Positions 17,390-28,400 of a stretch of 64,000 bases of DNA are shown piece after piece. The first letter of the stretch is position 1. Each line of letters opens with the position of its first letter. The DNA comes from Balneolaceae bacterium (GTDB taxonomy: Bacteria > Bacteroidota > Rhodothermia > Balneolales > Balneolaceae), in contig JAEPQE010000001.1 in assembly GCA_017640665.1 (NCBI GenBank), positions 513,262 through 577,261 on the forward strand. Direction: 5' to 3'. The notes below the pieces were generated by a model, which made no database searches, was not told where the DNA came from, and was given only the letters and a program-made list of their open reading frames with translations. A program made the position numbers and the translations under genes.

Positions 17390-18604
17390 TTAACGAAGCA
17401 TCACCCTAACTGAATCCAGTGAACCATCTGTTCCGGCTGAAGGAATTTCCAGGAGGTGAGCCATTAATTCATAAAGATGAATATTCTGAAAGGGTTGCAT
17501 TACGTAGTCTTTTTTAAAATCAGGGCCATTAGCTATAAAAACGGCATGCATTTCCTTCTCCTTATTATCAAAGCCGTGAGTTCCGCCGGAGGGGTAATTT
17601 CTTCTTGCTTCTATGTATTCTCTGGTGTTGATTGTATAGCCCAGATCAGCAACCATAATTAATTCAGGAATCCTGTGATGATTTCTTAGTTGATACCTCT
17701 CCGGAAGGTTTTCCTTCTTATAAATCTTAAAGTGTTGTTCAGATTCTTTTAAAATCTTGTAAATCAACTCATGTCTTCCCGGCTGAATTGCATTCATCAT
17801 AACGACAGGAGAAGAAGAAATAATCTCTATTTCAGCAGGGTCTATATAGTCATCAAGAACTATTAATCGATTTCTGGACACTTCTGCCATTCCATGATCT
17901 GCAACGATAATGATATTTGTTGAACCCCAAAATTCCCTTGATTTAAGTTCTTCAATCAGGTATCCAATCAACCGATCTGCTTCCTGAATTGCTTCAATTA
18001 CTTCATCAGAATCCGGGCCATTTCTGTGACCACGGCTATCAACGAAACTAAAATACAAAGTGCCAAAGTCGATTTGTTTTTGATTTTCGAGTGTCATCCA
18101 CTTGAGTACAGAATCAATCCTGGCTTCATTCGGCATACGTCCATCATACGGTTTCCAGAACGTGGGGCGCATATCCTGAATGGGAGCTTCAGAACCTACC
18201 CAAAACATAGTTCCGGCATTCAATCCATTTTTTTCGACTGTATTCCATATAGGTTCGCCACCATACCAATCCGGATTTTCTACCTGTTCTCTGTCTCCCA
18301 TCGAAAAAGAAAGATTCATCTCAGGATCATACATACTATTTCCTACGAAACCACTGTTTTCGGGATAAAGTCCGGTAGCAATCGAGTAATAATTAGGAAA
18401 TGTTTTTGAAGGGAATACCGGAATCAAACCCTCTCCAACTACTCCTGATTTTGTTAACAGATCGAAATTGGGAGTATCGGTTTTAGAAAGATAATCAGCC
18501 CGAAATCCATCAAAAGATATGAGAAGAAGTTTTGGAGGTTTCTCTTCCTTAAGAAATGAACAGGAAATTGAAAAGAGAAAAAATAAAATTAATACTCTTT
18601 TCAT
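17390..18604 (-). CDS. Lipoprotein nucleotide pyrophosphatase/phosphodiesterase (NPP, alkaline phosphatase superfamily)
   Basis: An exported phosphodiesterase of 404 residues, probably a lipoprotein (SISC, Cys15). NPP-type two-zinc active-site residues are visible: Asp32 in SFDGFRADYL, nucleophile Thr68 in FPSKTFPNYYSI, Asn89, Asp189 and His193 in DSRGH, Asp236-His237 in VADHGM and a late histidine in GGTHGFDN. NPP enzymes cleave nucleotide, nucleotide-sugar or phospholipid phosphodiesters outside the cytoplasm; the substrate cannot be read here. It starts 12 bases after the NHL lipoprotein gene, at the end of the surface operon, suggesting a role in nutrient acquisition with the TonB receptor. 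Confidence 0.92.
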   Translation of the reverse strand: MKRVLILFFLFSISCSFLKEEKPPKLLLISFDGFRADYLSKTDTPNFDLLTKSGVVGEGLIPVFPSKTFPNYYSIATGLYPENSGFVGNSMYDPEMNLSFSMGDREQVENPDWYGGEPIWNTVEKNGLNAGTMFWVGSEAPIQDMRPTFWKPYDGRMPNEARIDSVLKWMTLENQKQIDFGTLYFSFVDSRGHRNGPDSDEVIEAIQEADRLIGYLIEELKSREFWGSTNIIIVADHGMAEVSRNRLIVLDDYIDPAEIEIISSSPVVMMNAIQPGRHELIYKILKESEQHFKIYKKENLPERYQLRNHHRIPELIMVADLGYTINTREYIEARRNYPSGGTHGFDNKEKEMHAVFIANGPDFKKDYVMQPFQNIHLYELMAHLLEIPSAGTDGSLDSVRVMLR

Positions 18605-18615
18605 TGCTCATTCTT

Positions 18616-19905
18616 TTATTCGAAATCGGAGGTGAGCTTGAATCGTGCAATACGGTTATTGCCTTTATCTGCCACATAAACCACTCGATTGAAATATGCT
18701 ACACCACTAGGTTCATTAAACTCTTTTGGCCCTGCACCACTTCCTCCAAAGGAAACGATAATCTGACGCGATTGATCTTCTACACCTGCGGGAGGTGGAA
18801 CCCCTTCTTGTCCATTTAATTGGAACTGAAAAAGTGAATCAGATTCTGCATCAATAATGAAAATGTAACTGTCGTCATCTCCACCGAAAGCAACACCAGA
18901 TGGTAGCTTAAATTTATTGGGTTCGTACAAAAAGCCGTCAGCTTGAGTTGTATCCTGAGAAAGTAATTGCGAGTTTTGTTGAAATACGATTCCATCTACG
19001 GTTTCTACCGCGTTAATCCACAATACCCGAAATGGTATGTCTTTAGACTGACTGGCCTGAGTAATAATAAAACTTCGATCATCGGTAAAATTATCGCGTT
19101 GGGGAGGAGAAATAAAACTGGTAATTGAACTTATTCCAATACCACTTCTTAGTGAAGGAACAGAAGGACTCAATGCTCTTATTTGTCGAACATTTCTCAT
19201 CTTATCTGTCTTCACTCCATCTTCAACAACTCTCTGGAATTCTAGCACTGTATTGTCAGGCGCTGCTACCGATGTAGTTTCTGTAAAAGGTCCTGTTCTG
19301 GTAACATATAGAGAGTTATCTCCTAAAACTGTTATCCCTGTAACCTCAACTAATTCATAATTAAGCTGAGAACTACGGTCAAGGCGTGAATTTTGTGCTG
19401 CAGTAGTACTTAAACTAGCATCATCAAATGGAAAAATCAGAGTATCTACATACTGGATAGGTCCTACTCCATTCAAATTTTTGATTTTGAAAACAGCTGG
19501 CAAATCCCACGTGATTGTAGGATCAATGGATTCAATTACAGTGTCAATTCTGGCGGCCACATACACATTTAGCAACCTATCCTGAGTAACTGAAACGGCA
19601 CCTCTAAATGGAAGTGTTACCCGGGGTGATAAATCTGCACGATCAAGTAAATGAATTCCTTGTGCATCCGTTACATATACAAACTCGTCAAAACCTACAT
19701 GTACATCGGTAGGTGCGTTAAAACCTCCCCAAAATGGGAGTACGGGTGCGTACCCATCTACATTTTCTAGGGTTGGGTCAATACGACCTTCTTCGAAAAT
19801 TTCGTCTGTATCTCCATTCGATTTCGAATTGAAGATATCATCACAAGCTGTAAAAGAAAGTGTTACAGCTACTAAGAATACAATATGTAATAACTTTCTG
19901 ATCAT
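18616..19905 (-). CDS. NHL-type beta-propeller lipoprotein
   Basis: A 429-residue lipoprotein (lipobox FTAC, Cys21) with NHL-like repeats: FNAPTDVHVGFDEFVYVTD near the start, LPSGVAFGGDDDSYIFIID and FNEPSGVAYFNRVVYVADKGNNRIARF at the end. It is likely a six-bladed propeller anchored to a membrane and used for ligand or protein binding. Its ATG overlaps the stop of the PorV-like gene (19902-19905), so it is translationally coupled to the TonB receptor operon. No enzyme motif is seen. Confidence 0.88.
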   Translation of the reverse strand: MIRKLLHIVFLVAVTLSFTACDDIFNSKSNGDTDEIFEEGRIDPTLENVDGYAPVLPFWGGFNAPTDVHVGFDEFVYVTDAQGIHLLDRADLSPRVTLPFRGAVSVTQDRLLNVYVAARIDTVIESIDPTITWDLPAVFKIKNLNGVGPIQYVDTLIFPFDDASLSTTAAQNSRLDRSSQLNYELVEVTGITVLGDNSLYVTRTGPFTETTSVAAPDNTVLEFQRVVEDGVKTDKMRNVRQIRALSPSVPSLRSGIGISSITSFISPPQRDNFTDDRSFIITQASQSKDIPFRVLWINAVETVDGIVFQQNSQLLSQDTTQADGFLYEPNKFKLPSGVAFGGDDDSYIFIIDAESDSLFQFQLNGQEGVPPPAGVEDQSRQIIVSFGGSGAGPKEFNEPSGVAYFNRVVYVADKGNNRIARFKLTSDFE

Positions 19906-20897
19906 AAGGAAAAACTAATCGCGATTCTGTGGATTGCTCCTAACCTTTCAAATAAGGTGTATGCATAATCTGCTTTAAATACCCGGTTCATAACATTAAG
20001 CTGAACTCCGCCACCCAAACTTGGGATCTTTCGTTCTTCTACCCCAAACTCATAACCTGATCGAACAAAAAACTGCCCCATAAAGGCATATTCAGCACCA
20101 ATATTAAATTGCTCGGCATTATCACTGGGATTTGTAATCTGCCCTGTTAGAACAAGTCTTGATTGCTCATTGTCAATCAAGTCGTAAGCTGCACCAATAT
20201 GGAACCGTGTGGGAAGAGAAGAATACTCATCGGGTTCTATTTCTTGAATCCCATCAAGATTTTCCCGGGTTGTAGTCCCATTGGGGTTTCCGTCCAGTCC
20301 AAAGTTATTTATACCTACGGCAAAACGAAGACCTGTATCCCCAACTAAATAATGAAAACCAAAATCGATTGCTCCGGTATTATAGTTCACTTCCTCAATT
20401 TTCTCCATCAAAAATTTAAGGGTGATACCATAACTAAAAAGCTCTGTAACCTGATGAGCTCCTGATAGTCCTGCGGCCATGTGTTGGGTACTGAATGTTC
20501 TGCCTGTTCCAAATGGTTGAAATTCAGTAGTTTCGATTATATCTCCGGAACTCAGGTACTGTACCGACCCACTAATAGCAAAAGTTCCGAGTTTATGTAC
20601 ATAACTAAAATAATCCTGATTTATACCTGCAAAATAAGATGTGTGGCTTATCATCAGGTTCGAGCTTTGCAATCTTGCAGAAAGTGCAGGATTCCAGTAC
20701 AAACTTGAGCCATCTACTGCATCTGCCATATTCGAGTTCCCCATAGCTGCACTACGGGGATCAACGGCAATTTTAGTAAACTGAAAGCTTTCTGTGCCTG
20801 CACGATCTTCTCCAAAACTCTGCGCTAAAGCATCTGATTTGGCAAAGCACGAGACTACAATTAGTAGTGGGATGATATAAAATTTCATAAACTTCAT
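19902..20897 (-). CDS. PorV/PorQ-family outer-membrane beta-barrel protein
   Basis: A signal peptide (cleavage near ALAQ) is followed by the PorV/PorQ opening FTKIAVDPRSAAMGNSNMA and AVDGSSLYWNPA, then regular amphipathic strands to a terminal phenylalanine-containing strand (IAISFSL). Length is 331 residues. In T9SS organisms PorV shuttles cargo at the outer membrane, but related paralogs are common inside surface operons, and this copy sits between a TonB receptor and a lipoprotein. I call it family-level only. It begins directly at the receptor's stop codon. A second ATG three codons in is also possible. Confidence 0.88.
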   Translation of the reverse strand: MKFMKFYIIPLLIVVSCFAKSDALAQSFGEDRAGTESFQFTKIAVDPRSAAMGNSNMADAVDGSSLYWNPALSARLQSSNLMISHTSYFAGINQDYFSYVHKLGTFAISGSVQYLSSGDIIETTEFQPFGTGRTFSTQHMAAGLSGAHQVTELFSYGITLKFLMEKIEEVNYNTGAIDFGFHYLVGDTGLRFAVGINNFGLDGNPNGTTTRENLDGIQEIEPDEYSSLPTRFHIGAAYDLIDNEQSRLVLTGQITNPSDNAEQFNIGAEYAFMGQFFVRSGYEFGVEERKIPSLGGGVQLNVMNRVFKADYAYTLFERLGAIHRIAISFSL

Positions 20898-23864
20898 TTA
20901 AAACCGAACTGACAAACCTACCATGATATGGCGTTGTTCTACAAAATTAGCAGGGTTATCGTACGATGGGAGATTATTATCAGTCGGGTCAATATATCTT
21001 GGGTCACGAACATTGCTTGGCACATCATAGCTTCTGTCACTTCTGAGTGCAATCAATTCTGCCTGATTATTAGGATATTGCTTGTATCCTTCTCCGGTAA
21101 CGGGGTTAACAATTACAGAGCTTCTGTTATTGAGAAAGTTTGTGATTTCCAGAAAAGCCGAAATCCTTGTGCCTCCAACTTCAAACCACTTTTGTAAATT
21201 AAAATCCATATAAAACCAAGCAGGTCCTACACGGCTAAATCGTTCGGCCGGATCGTCAACTGTTTCATAAATTGGTCGCCAGTTTCTTTCTCCTGTAATC
21301 GGATTTCTCTCAAATCCAGCTAACTCGGTAGGTGTGTATCGGGTTCCACTTCTCCAAACTGCCGATAAGAAAATTTGAAATTGATTTAAAGGGCCAAGAT
21401 CGAACAAAGGCTCCGGTCGGTCATAAGTAAAAGTAACATTTCCTTTTATGTCAAAAGGACGATCCCATGCCAAAGGTGTCTCAATGTTACTCCCAATATT
21501 CTGGCTTGCATTAATATCGTTGAAGTTATCATCATTGGTTGAACTCAAGCCCTCAGCTCTGGAGTAAGTGAAAGAAAGTTGCCCTCGTAACAAGTCTTTA
21601 TATCTCTTCAGATAAGAAAGCTCAACACCTCTAGCCCGTGCATAATCACCATTTATTCTAAAAGCTTTATTTACATCACGACCGTCTACATCTTCTACTC
21701 GGATATTTTGAGTAGTTACAAAATCATATTTATCTCTCCAGAAAGCAGAAATATTAAATGCGTCGTTAGCAGTAAGCTGATTACGTAGACCGATCTCATA
21801 GGAGATGTCTACTTCAGGGTCCAGATTTGGATTTCCTAAATCCGGAAGATCTGACTGATCCTGATAAAAAGGATCTAATCCAGCGTATACATAGCTTGGA
21901 TGAGGTAGTCTTGTAGAATGACCGTAATTAAAAAACAGTACCTGGTTTTCACGGACAGGGAAAGATACGTTCACTTTTGGAAGGAAACGGAATTTATACC
22001 TGAGACCTAGAATCTCTGTACTGCTGTCGATGTAGTCTTCAGCAACAAATGTTGGAATAGTTGATATTGTATTCTCATCCAATGCGTCATCTACAGCATC
22101 ATCTACATATCTGCCGGGAGCCCAATATTCAATTCTGGCTCCAATATTTGCAATCAAGCCATTGTAACGAACTTTATCGGTGATGAAGAAAGCTCCTCTT
22201 TTTGGTTTAACTCTCCATGCATCAAAATTTTCTCCTACCCGAAATGTTTCGGAAACAACTCCATCTGAAATTTCAATTGGAGCCCCAATCCAAGGCCTTG
22301 TTATGTCAATCCATTGATAGTCATTAAACTTAAATTCAAAACCAGCAACGATTTGATTCTTCCGATCTGCAAAAAACTTTGTAATTGAAGTTTTCATCGT
22401 CAATTCTTCCGCGAAATGATCGTGCCAAAGTGTAGCAATCCCCCCATTATTGATATATCCCGGACCTGCTAGTATGTATGTAAAATCATCAGTTGCTTCA
22501 AACTCTTCGGCTGGAGTAGTAACAATACTTTCAGGATCGAATTCACTATCCACATTTTCCGGACGCCATTTTCTGCCGTTAGCATCGGCTCTTAATCTTG
22601 TAAATAAACGACTGAATTGAACTTCATAAAAAGCCGATTGAGAAAGTGTTTGTGTCCATTTTAAATAAGAAAGATTACTGTCGTGGGTATATGTATTTGC
22701 GTTATCCAAAAATCCATCTGAGAAAGCAAACTGAAAACCAGGGCGTATCTGTGTATCAGCTCCTGTAATCTGAAGCATTCTCGTGTTTTGATTGATAGTC
22801 AAAGATCGTTGATACGCTGCCTGAAGCCTCATTCCGGGGCGAATATTATAGGTCAGCTTCATCATACCATTCCATCGGTTACCCTGTCTGGGTGACCAAA
22901 AATCGCTGCCAGCTATGGAGGAACTTATTTGATTAGCAGAAAGCTTGGTATATCCATCCGTCAAACCTACCTGACCTGTCATAAAAAAAGTAAAAGTTCC
23001 TGGCAAATTAAGACCTAAAGCTGGTAGAAATTTTTCAGTTATAATGCCCGGACCACCAAGATTAAATTCATAAATATCAGTAAAGAAATTCGCTTGATTA
23101 GCCATTACATTAGACCCGGAATTATCTCGCTTATGAGTGAAACTTCCTTCATAACGCTCACCCCCATTCTGAGTTTGAACTGCAACAACTCCTGAGGTTA
23201 CATCTCCGTATTCAGCACCTACCCCCCCAGTGATTACTTCAACATTACTGAACGAGTTTGAGCCCAAATCAAGACCAAATCCCGTTCCGGCAAGGGGGTC
23301 TTGAGCAGAAACTCCATCAACAACATAACCGGTCTCGTATGCACGACCACCTTTTATATAAAGGCCTGTAGGATCTTTTACTACTCCGGATTGAAGTGAA
23401 ACCGCATCCTCTACTCGTTGAATAGGGGCTGCTTCTATATCTTCCCGGGAAATAGTTACTGAAGTATTTGACTTTTCAACATCAAAAATGGGCTTCTCTC
23501 CAATAACCACCACTTCTTCATCAGACTCAAAAACCTGTTCCTTCATGGTTTGATTTATCTCAGTGGTTTCACCTGCTACTACCGAGATACCTGTTACCTG
23601 AACTACCTGAAAACCAATAAATGTTAGCTCAATTGTATATTCTCCTGGTCGAATATTTCTAATCGTGTATCGCCCATCCAGATCAGTAGCCGCTCCAAAA
23701 TTTGTTCCAACAATACGAACATTAACACCGGGTAAAGTTTCTCCTGTACCTTCTTCAGTAATTACCCCGGATATATTTCCTGTATTCTGGGAGAATGCAG
23801 GAATTGAGCATCCTATAATAAAAATCAGGGCCAGTAAGTTTTTTAGCATTCTCATACCCATCAT
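20898..23864 (-). CDS. TonB-dependent receptor with N-terminal carboxypeptidase-regulatory-like domain
   Basis: A 988-residue outer-membrane receptor. After the signal peptide, residues 28-110 form a CarboxypepD_reg-like beta sandwich (GNISGVITEEGTGETLPGVN, DLDGRYTIRNIRPGEY). The plug follows (VEDAVSLQSGVV, IKGGRAYETGYVVDG, GAEYGDVTSGVV) and then a long 22-strand-type barrel ending in GLSVRF. The substrate is unknown. The gene overlaps the preceding lipoprotein by four bases and is followed without a gap by the PorV-like gene, so the set is one operon and probably one surface complex. It looks like a Sus-like uptake locus without a SusD. Confidence 0.95.
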   Translation of the reverse strand: MMGMRMLKNLLALIFIIGCSIPAFSQNTGNISGVITEEGTGETLPGVNVRIVGTNFGAATDLDGRYTIRNIRPGEYTIELTFIGFQVVQVTGISVVAGETTEINQTMKEQVFESDEEVVVIGEKPIFDVEKSNTSVTISREDIEAAPIQRVEDAVSLQSGVVKDPTGLYIKGGRAYETGYVVDGVSAQDPLAGTGFGLDLGSNSFSNVEVITGGVGAEYGDVTSGVVAVQTQNGGERYEGSFTHKRDNSGSNVMANQANFFTDIYEFNLGGPGIITEKFLPALGLNLPGTFTFFMTGQVGLTDGYTKLSANQISSSIAGSDFWSPRQGNRWNGMMKLTYNIRPGMRLQAAYQRSLTINQNTRMLQITGADTQIRPGFQFAFSDGFLDNANTYTHDSNLSYLKWTQTLSQSAFYEVQFSRLFTRLRADANGRKWRPENVDSEFDPESIVTTPAEEFEATDDFTYILAGPGYINNGGIATLWHDHFAEELTMKTSITKFFADRKNQIVAGFEFKFNDYQWIDITRPWIGAPIEISDGVVSETFRVGENFDAWRVKPKRGAFFITDKVRYNGLIANIGARIEYWAPGRYVDDAVDDALDENTISTIPTFVAEDYIDSSTEILGLRYKFRFLPKVNVSFPVRENQVLFFNYGHSTRLPHPSYVYAGLDPFYQDQSDLPDLGNPNLDPEVDISYEIGLRNQLTANDAFNISAFWRDKYDFVTTQNIRVEDVDGRDVNKAFRINGDYARARGVELSYLKRYKDLLRGQLSFTYSRAEGLSSTNDDNFNDINASQNIGSNIETPLAWDRPFDIKGNVTFTYDRPEPLFDLGPLNQFQIFLSAVWRSGTRYTPTELAGFERNPITGERNWRPIYETVDDPAERFSRVGPAWFYMDFNLQKWFEVGGTRISAFLEITNFLNNRSSVIVNPVTGEGYKQYPNNQAELIALRSDRSYDVPSNVRDPRYIDPTDNNLPSYDNPANFVEQRHIMVGLSVRF

Positions 23865-25414
23865 TGTTTGAAGTTAAGTCTACCGATTAATAAGTCGTTT
23901 AGCAGATCTGATAAGTTCGAATTACCGTTTAAATTGGTAAGATCAAGACTGAAATAAATCAAATCTCCTTCCTGATTCTCAACTCCTACACCTTCAAACC
24001 GGGTGTAGTCCTGAGTGCTGCCAATTAGAGTAGTGGCTCTAAAATCAGTTTGATATAATAAGGTACTTCCTGCAACCGGTTTTATTGGATATACACCCAC
24101 TTGTCGGCTTTCGGTGAGTGCTACTACCTCAGATATTCCTGTTTCCGGATTTACCTCCGTATTGCTATTTATAACAAAACCAGTTTGAATACTACCTTCA
24201 TCAAAGTAGCCGATCGAGTCTACAGGTAAAAAGTTAAAAATCTCGTCATTTTGGCTAATCCCTTTCATCGGGATATTAACAAACATGGTACCACCTGCAT
24301 CGAAAAAGTCAGAAGTAATGTCTAGAGCGTAAGTAATATTTCGATCAATATTATTTGAAACCCAATAGATATGATCCCATTTAGCAAGTGTCTTTTTTAG
24401 TGTTGGATCTATAACAGATGGAAATTGATCTGAAAGAGCAATCTTATCCTGTGTTACTTCACCGGTGTTAATAATCCATATGTCGGGCTCAATACCTATC
24501 TCACCAAGTAAACTTAAGTGCTCACTTTGTTTTTCTAAGGAAGTACTATTCCCGTCGTCATTTATAAAAAGAACACTTGAGTTTTGAGCCTTAGTAAACC
24601 ATGAGAGCGAATCTACATTACTTGTTGCTCCTGCGGCATCTATTGTACGAACGTAGAATGTATTTTTTGAATCTACCAGTAAGTTAGGCACTGTAAGTGG
24701 CTCGTTATTACTATTTAGTGCTCTGGTATAAGATCTTCCCAAAAATACTTCAGCTTCTTTTTCGCCTGGTAAAGTATTATCTACTTCAAGCGAAATAAAA
24801 ATTCTCCCTTCCTCTTCTGGAGAAAATGGAATCTCTACCCACCCATTTACAGTATCATTGATTGCAATTTCTGTTCGTTCAATATTTGCTAAACCATCAG
24901 GATCACTAATAGTCCAGCCAAAGCTTGCAATTGAAAACAAAGTATCCGGTGGTATTTCCGTTTGGTTAATACTTGCTTCGGGCGAGGTATTTACTATTGG
25001 GAATATGAGACGTGCTCCATTAGGATCTCGGGCATCATTATTATCTACGGCACGAATTTTAAATAGAACATCATCTTCAATTAACCCCTGTGTAATTGGA
25101 AGAATAAATGTACTGTCTGTTTTTCTGGTGAAGGTCCAGTTGCCTTCTGAGGTATCATTGATTGCATATTCATACCCAACAATATACCCGTCGCTGTCGC
25201 TTCCCCACCACGATATATTAATCTGGCTTGAAAGTCTGAAATCGCCTCCGCGATCAATTTTTTCGACAGTTAAAAAAGTCTTTGGGAGTTGATTTTCATT
25301 AAAATCTCCCTCTAATCCACTTTCACATGAAAGTGTGGTTATAACCAGAATAGTAAAAAGTGATAATATTTTGAATTTAGAACTCAACAGTGCAATTGAA
25401 TTAGTTAAAAACAC
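23861..25414 (-). CDS. Surface lipoprotein with fibronectin/Ig-like region, partner of the TonB receptor
   Basis: A 517-residue lipoprotein (lipobox TTLSC, Cys30). The N-terminal half has Ig- or fibronectin-like repeats (SSQINISWWGSDSDGYIVGYEYA, then SIASFGWTISDPDGL). The C-terminal half contains an alpha/beta segment resembling a glutamine amidotransferase-like fold (SVLFINDDGN, DIWIINTGE, WDHIYWVSNN). No catalytic residues are assigned. The start is awkward: the frame opens with a GTG at 25414 that lies inside a terminator stem, and the alternative is a TTG at 25387; there is no ATG before the signal peptide. The role of the SusD position in this operon is an inference. Confidence 0.85.
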   Translation of the reverse strand: MFLTNSIALLSSKFKILSLFTILVITTLSCESGLEGDFNENQLPKTFLTVEKIDRGGDFRLSSQINISWWGSDSDGYIVGYEYAINDTSEGNWTFTRKTDSTFILPITQGLIEDDVLFKIRAVDNNDARDPNGARLIFPIVNTSPEASINQTEIPPDTLFSIASFGWTISDPDGLANIERTEIAINDTVNGWVEIPFSPEEEGRIFISLEVDNTLPGEKEAEVFLGRSYTRALNSNNEPLTVPNLLVDSKNTFYVRTIDAAGATSNVDSLSWFTKAQNSSVLFINDDGNSTSLEKQSEHLSLLGEIGIEPDIWIINTGEVTQDKIALSDQFPSVIDPTLKKTLAKWDHIYWVSNNIDRNITYALDITSDFFDAGGTMFVNIPMKGISQNDEIFNFLPVDSIGYFDEGSIQTGFVINSNTEVNPETGISEVVALTESRQVGVYPIKPVAGSTLLYQTDFRATTLIGSTQDYTRFEGVGVENQEGDLIYFSLDLTNLNGNSNLSDLLNDLLIGRLNFKQ

Positions 25415-25442
25415 AAGCTACAGATTATGCTGTAGCTTGTGT
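25406..25442 (-). terminator. Intrinsic terminator after the lamin-tail protein gene
   Basis: A perfect 13-base-pair stem (25411-25423 with 25430-25442) with a six-base loop is followed on the minus strand by five T. It lies 16 bases after the stop of the upstream gene, and its distal arm includes the GTG candidate start of the next lipoprotein. Confidence 0.85.
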
Positions 25443-25457
25443 TAAATTTAGCTTTGC

Positions 25458-28400
25458 TTATTTAATAAGCATCATTTTACGGGTGCTAACAAAAGAACCC
25501 GCTTCAATTCTGTAAATGTACATTCCGCTAGCAAGAGCAGATGCATCAAATTTTACAGCGTGATTCGCAGCATTTAACTGCTTTCGATCTAACAGTGTAG
25601 CTACTTTTCGACCAAGCATATCGTACACATTAAGTGTTACTCTGCTTGCTTCAGGCAAACTAAACTGAATGTTAGTAGTAGGGTTGAATGGATTCGGGTA
25701 ATTTTGTTGAAGCTCGAATTTATCCGGTACCCCATCAAGGTCTTCGTTTGACGTTTGAACTCCTCGTTCAAGGGTTAAGCTGTAATATATCGGAGTAAAT
25801 TCACCATCAGCAAATGTAGATACTGCTACAGTATCGGCAGATCCATCTGTTACTCGTACATTCCATACGAAATCTGCTGTTCCACCTACTTCAAGACCAG
25901 CTCCCGCAAGTAAACCATCAACTGTTGCAAACGCAAGAGTTACAGTAGTATCAGCACCTTCATTATTAGAAGGAACAGCAACAATTACTTCAGAAGTATC
26001 AGCAGTATAAAGTACCCACTCATAGGTTACATCATTACCATCGAAATCTGTAGTTGGCTCCCAAGTTGGAGAAACATCTCCTGTTACTACAACGGTAGCT
26101 TCGTCAGCTGGCTGATCCAGAGCAAAGTTTCTAAATGGGATTGTAAAGTCTTCGCTTACAAACCAATCAGGATTTCCACCGATCATTTTTGGATTACTAA
26201 ATGAGAAATATATAACTCCTGTTAGAGATTCGAATGTGGCATCAAGCTTTATGTTCTCATTTACACTTGAGCTGAATCTTGACGAACGGTCGTCGAATCG
26301 TAGCCCATCTCCAACTTCCAGAGTATCAGCGGCTCCACCACCTTGGCGTGACCCAAACTCCCACTCACCAAAATCACTTGAACCATCTGCCTGGTTAGTT
26401 AATACTTTAACGTCATCAAATTTAACCATAACACCTTCGTATGGCTCGTAATTTGATCTTACTTCCTGAGTGGTTAACCCTGTAATGGCAAGAGTATCCA
26501 TTTGAGTATTTGCAGTAAGTTCTTCGAATGCAAGAACTTCAACTTCAGTTACTCCAAATGCTTCAGAAACTGATAATTCAGTAATCAATACCATATCACC
26601 TTCTTCAAGTGCTTCCATTCCATTAGATTCATCCACAAATACTCCAGACCAAGCAGCTGCTCGATCCTGAATTGTGATGTAACCATCATTAAGGGCACTG
26701 GTTGTTACAGTAGCTGTAATACTAGCATCAATTGCACCAACACCTGCAACCGGGCTATCTCCTGGCAGACCGTCTGATGTTTCCTGAATAGCTGCGATAG
26801 AAGCAACCGCATCCCCTTTTACAAAGAACGAATATGTTCCTGAAAGGGGTGCAACGCCTACCAGTCCATCACTATCAGTAGCCTCAATGGTAAAGTTAAC
26901 CGGAGTACCCCCATCAAAGGTTGGAAGTGTAGCAGAATAAACATCACCAGAAGCTGTCATAGTTAATGAGTCTGTAACCTCTCCTGCAGTATATATTAGT
27001 TCAACACCTGTTAATGTTTTCCCGTCTACCGCCACAATAGTAGCTGTAACTGTTACTGCTGTTTCAGATGTTACATTTGAGTCAGATAATGCAACATTGG
27101 AGAATACTGCAGGTAATCCATTAACAACGATATCATTTGGCCAGCTAAAGATTTGTCCACCACCTAAATCTTGTCCATCTACAAATCTTGAATTATTTAA
27201 CCAAACAACTCCTTCTTCAAATGGGTTAATACTTAAAGCTCCATTTCCGCTTGGCACTAATCCATCCGGGTCGTCTCCGTTGTAAGTAATAAATCCACTT
27301 ACATCAACATTTGCACCAGCAGAAGGAGGTACAAATTCGCCATCAAGACTATCAAGACGACGTGCGTTATAATCTACCAAATAGCCTTCGTTTCCGATCG
27401 CATGATCATTTCTTAATCGTAGAGATGTATCATAGATATAGATTCTTGATCCATCCTGATTTAAAGCCCAGTCGGAACGTCCACCGGAGTTACGATCACC
27501 AAATGAAACGTTGCTAACTATTGCGCCATTAAATTTTACATAAGAACCAATATATAAGCTGTAGCTTTCAAACTTCATTGAAAGAGCGCCATCCGTGAAG
27601 TCGTTAATATCAGAAACACTAATTTCCCACGGGTTAAGTAGTTCGGCGTATTCAGGGAATTCTTCGTTAACACTACCCAAAAGGTTTACAGACTCAACAT
27701 CAAACTGAGCGGTAGCGTTGAAATATCCAAGACTACCAGTAAATGTTACAACATCACCACGTGTAAACTGGTCAATAGTGGTATAATCAGTTTCTACAAT
27801 CTGTAGAGACATACCTGCTCGCCCTCTTGTTACTGCACTTGTATCAGTTACAAATACATGAATACGGCTTATTGCATCAGTAACCCCGTCATTATTGTTA
27901 TCCTGTGGGTTTGAAAGTCCTGAACTTTTTGGGTAGGAAACAATTACAGCAGTAAACTCTACGGTTTCTCCTGCAAGAGGGTGACTTTCTACCCCCGCAA
28001 CAGAAAATTCTGTTACTTCTCGATATCTGTTAAGTTCGCGAATTGAAAAAGCAACCCCACCGGCTTCGTGTGAACCAATATTGCTAAAGTCATCTTGATC
28101 AGAAACAATCCATTCTGAAAAAACTTCATTAGCACCAAAAGAAGCTAATGGAACCGTATTTCCTGATTCAAAATTTGGCTTTCTTACTAATGTATGATCT
28201 CTAGTGCCACCTGAAACTCCGGCAACATTCCATGCACTTCCAGGGTCCTCAGAAGGGTCTCCAAATACATCTAGCAGTGTAGTATCAGTTCCTGATACAT
28301 GAAATAATCCTCGGGCATCATCTCCATTAAATACGGTCATAAAAGATGAGCCGCCTGCGAATGGATTCTGTACAAGAGTATCTGCTTCACTAGTAATTGC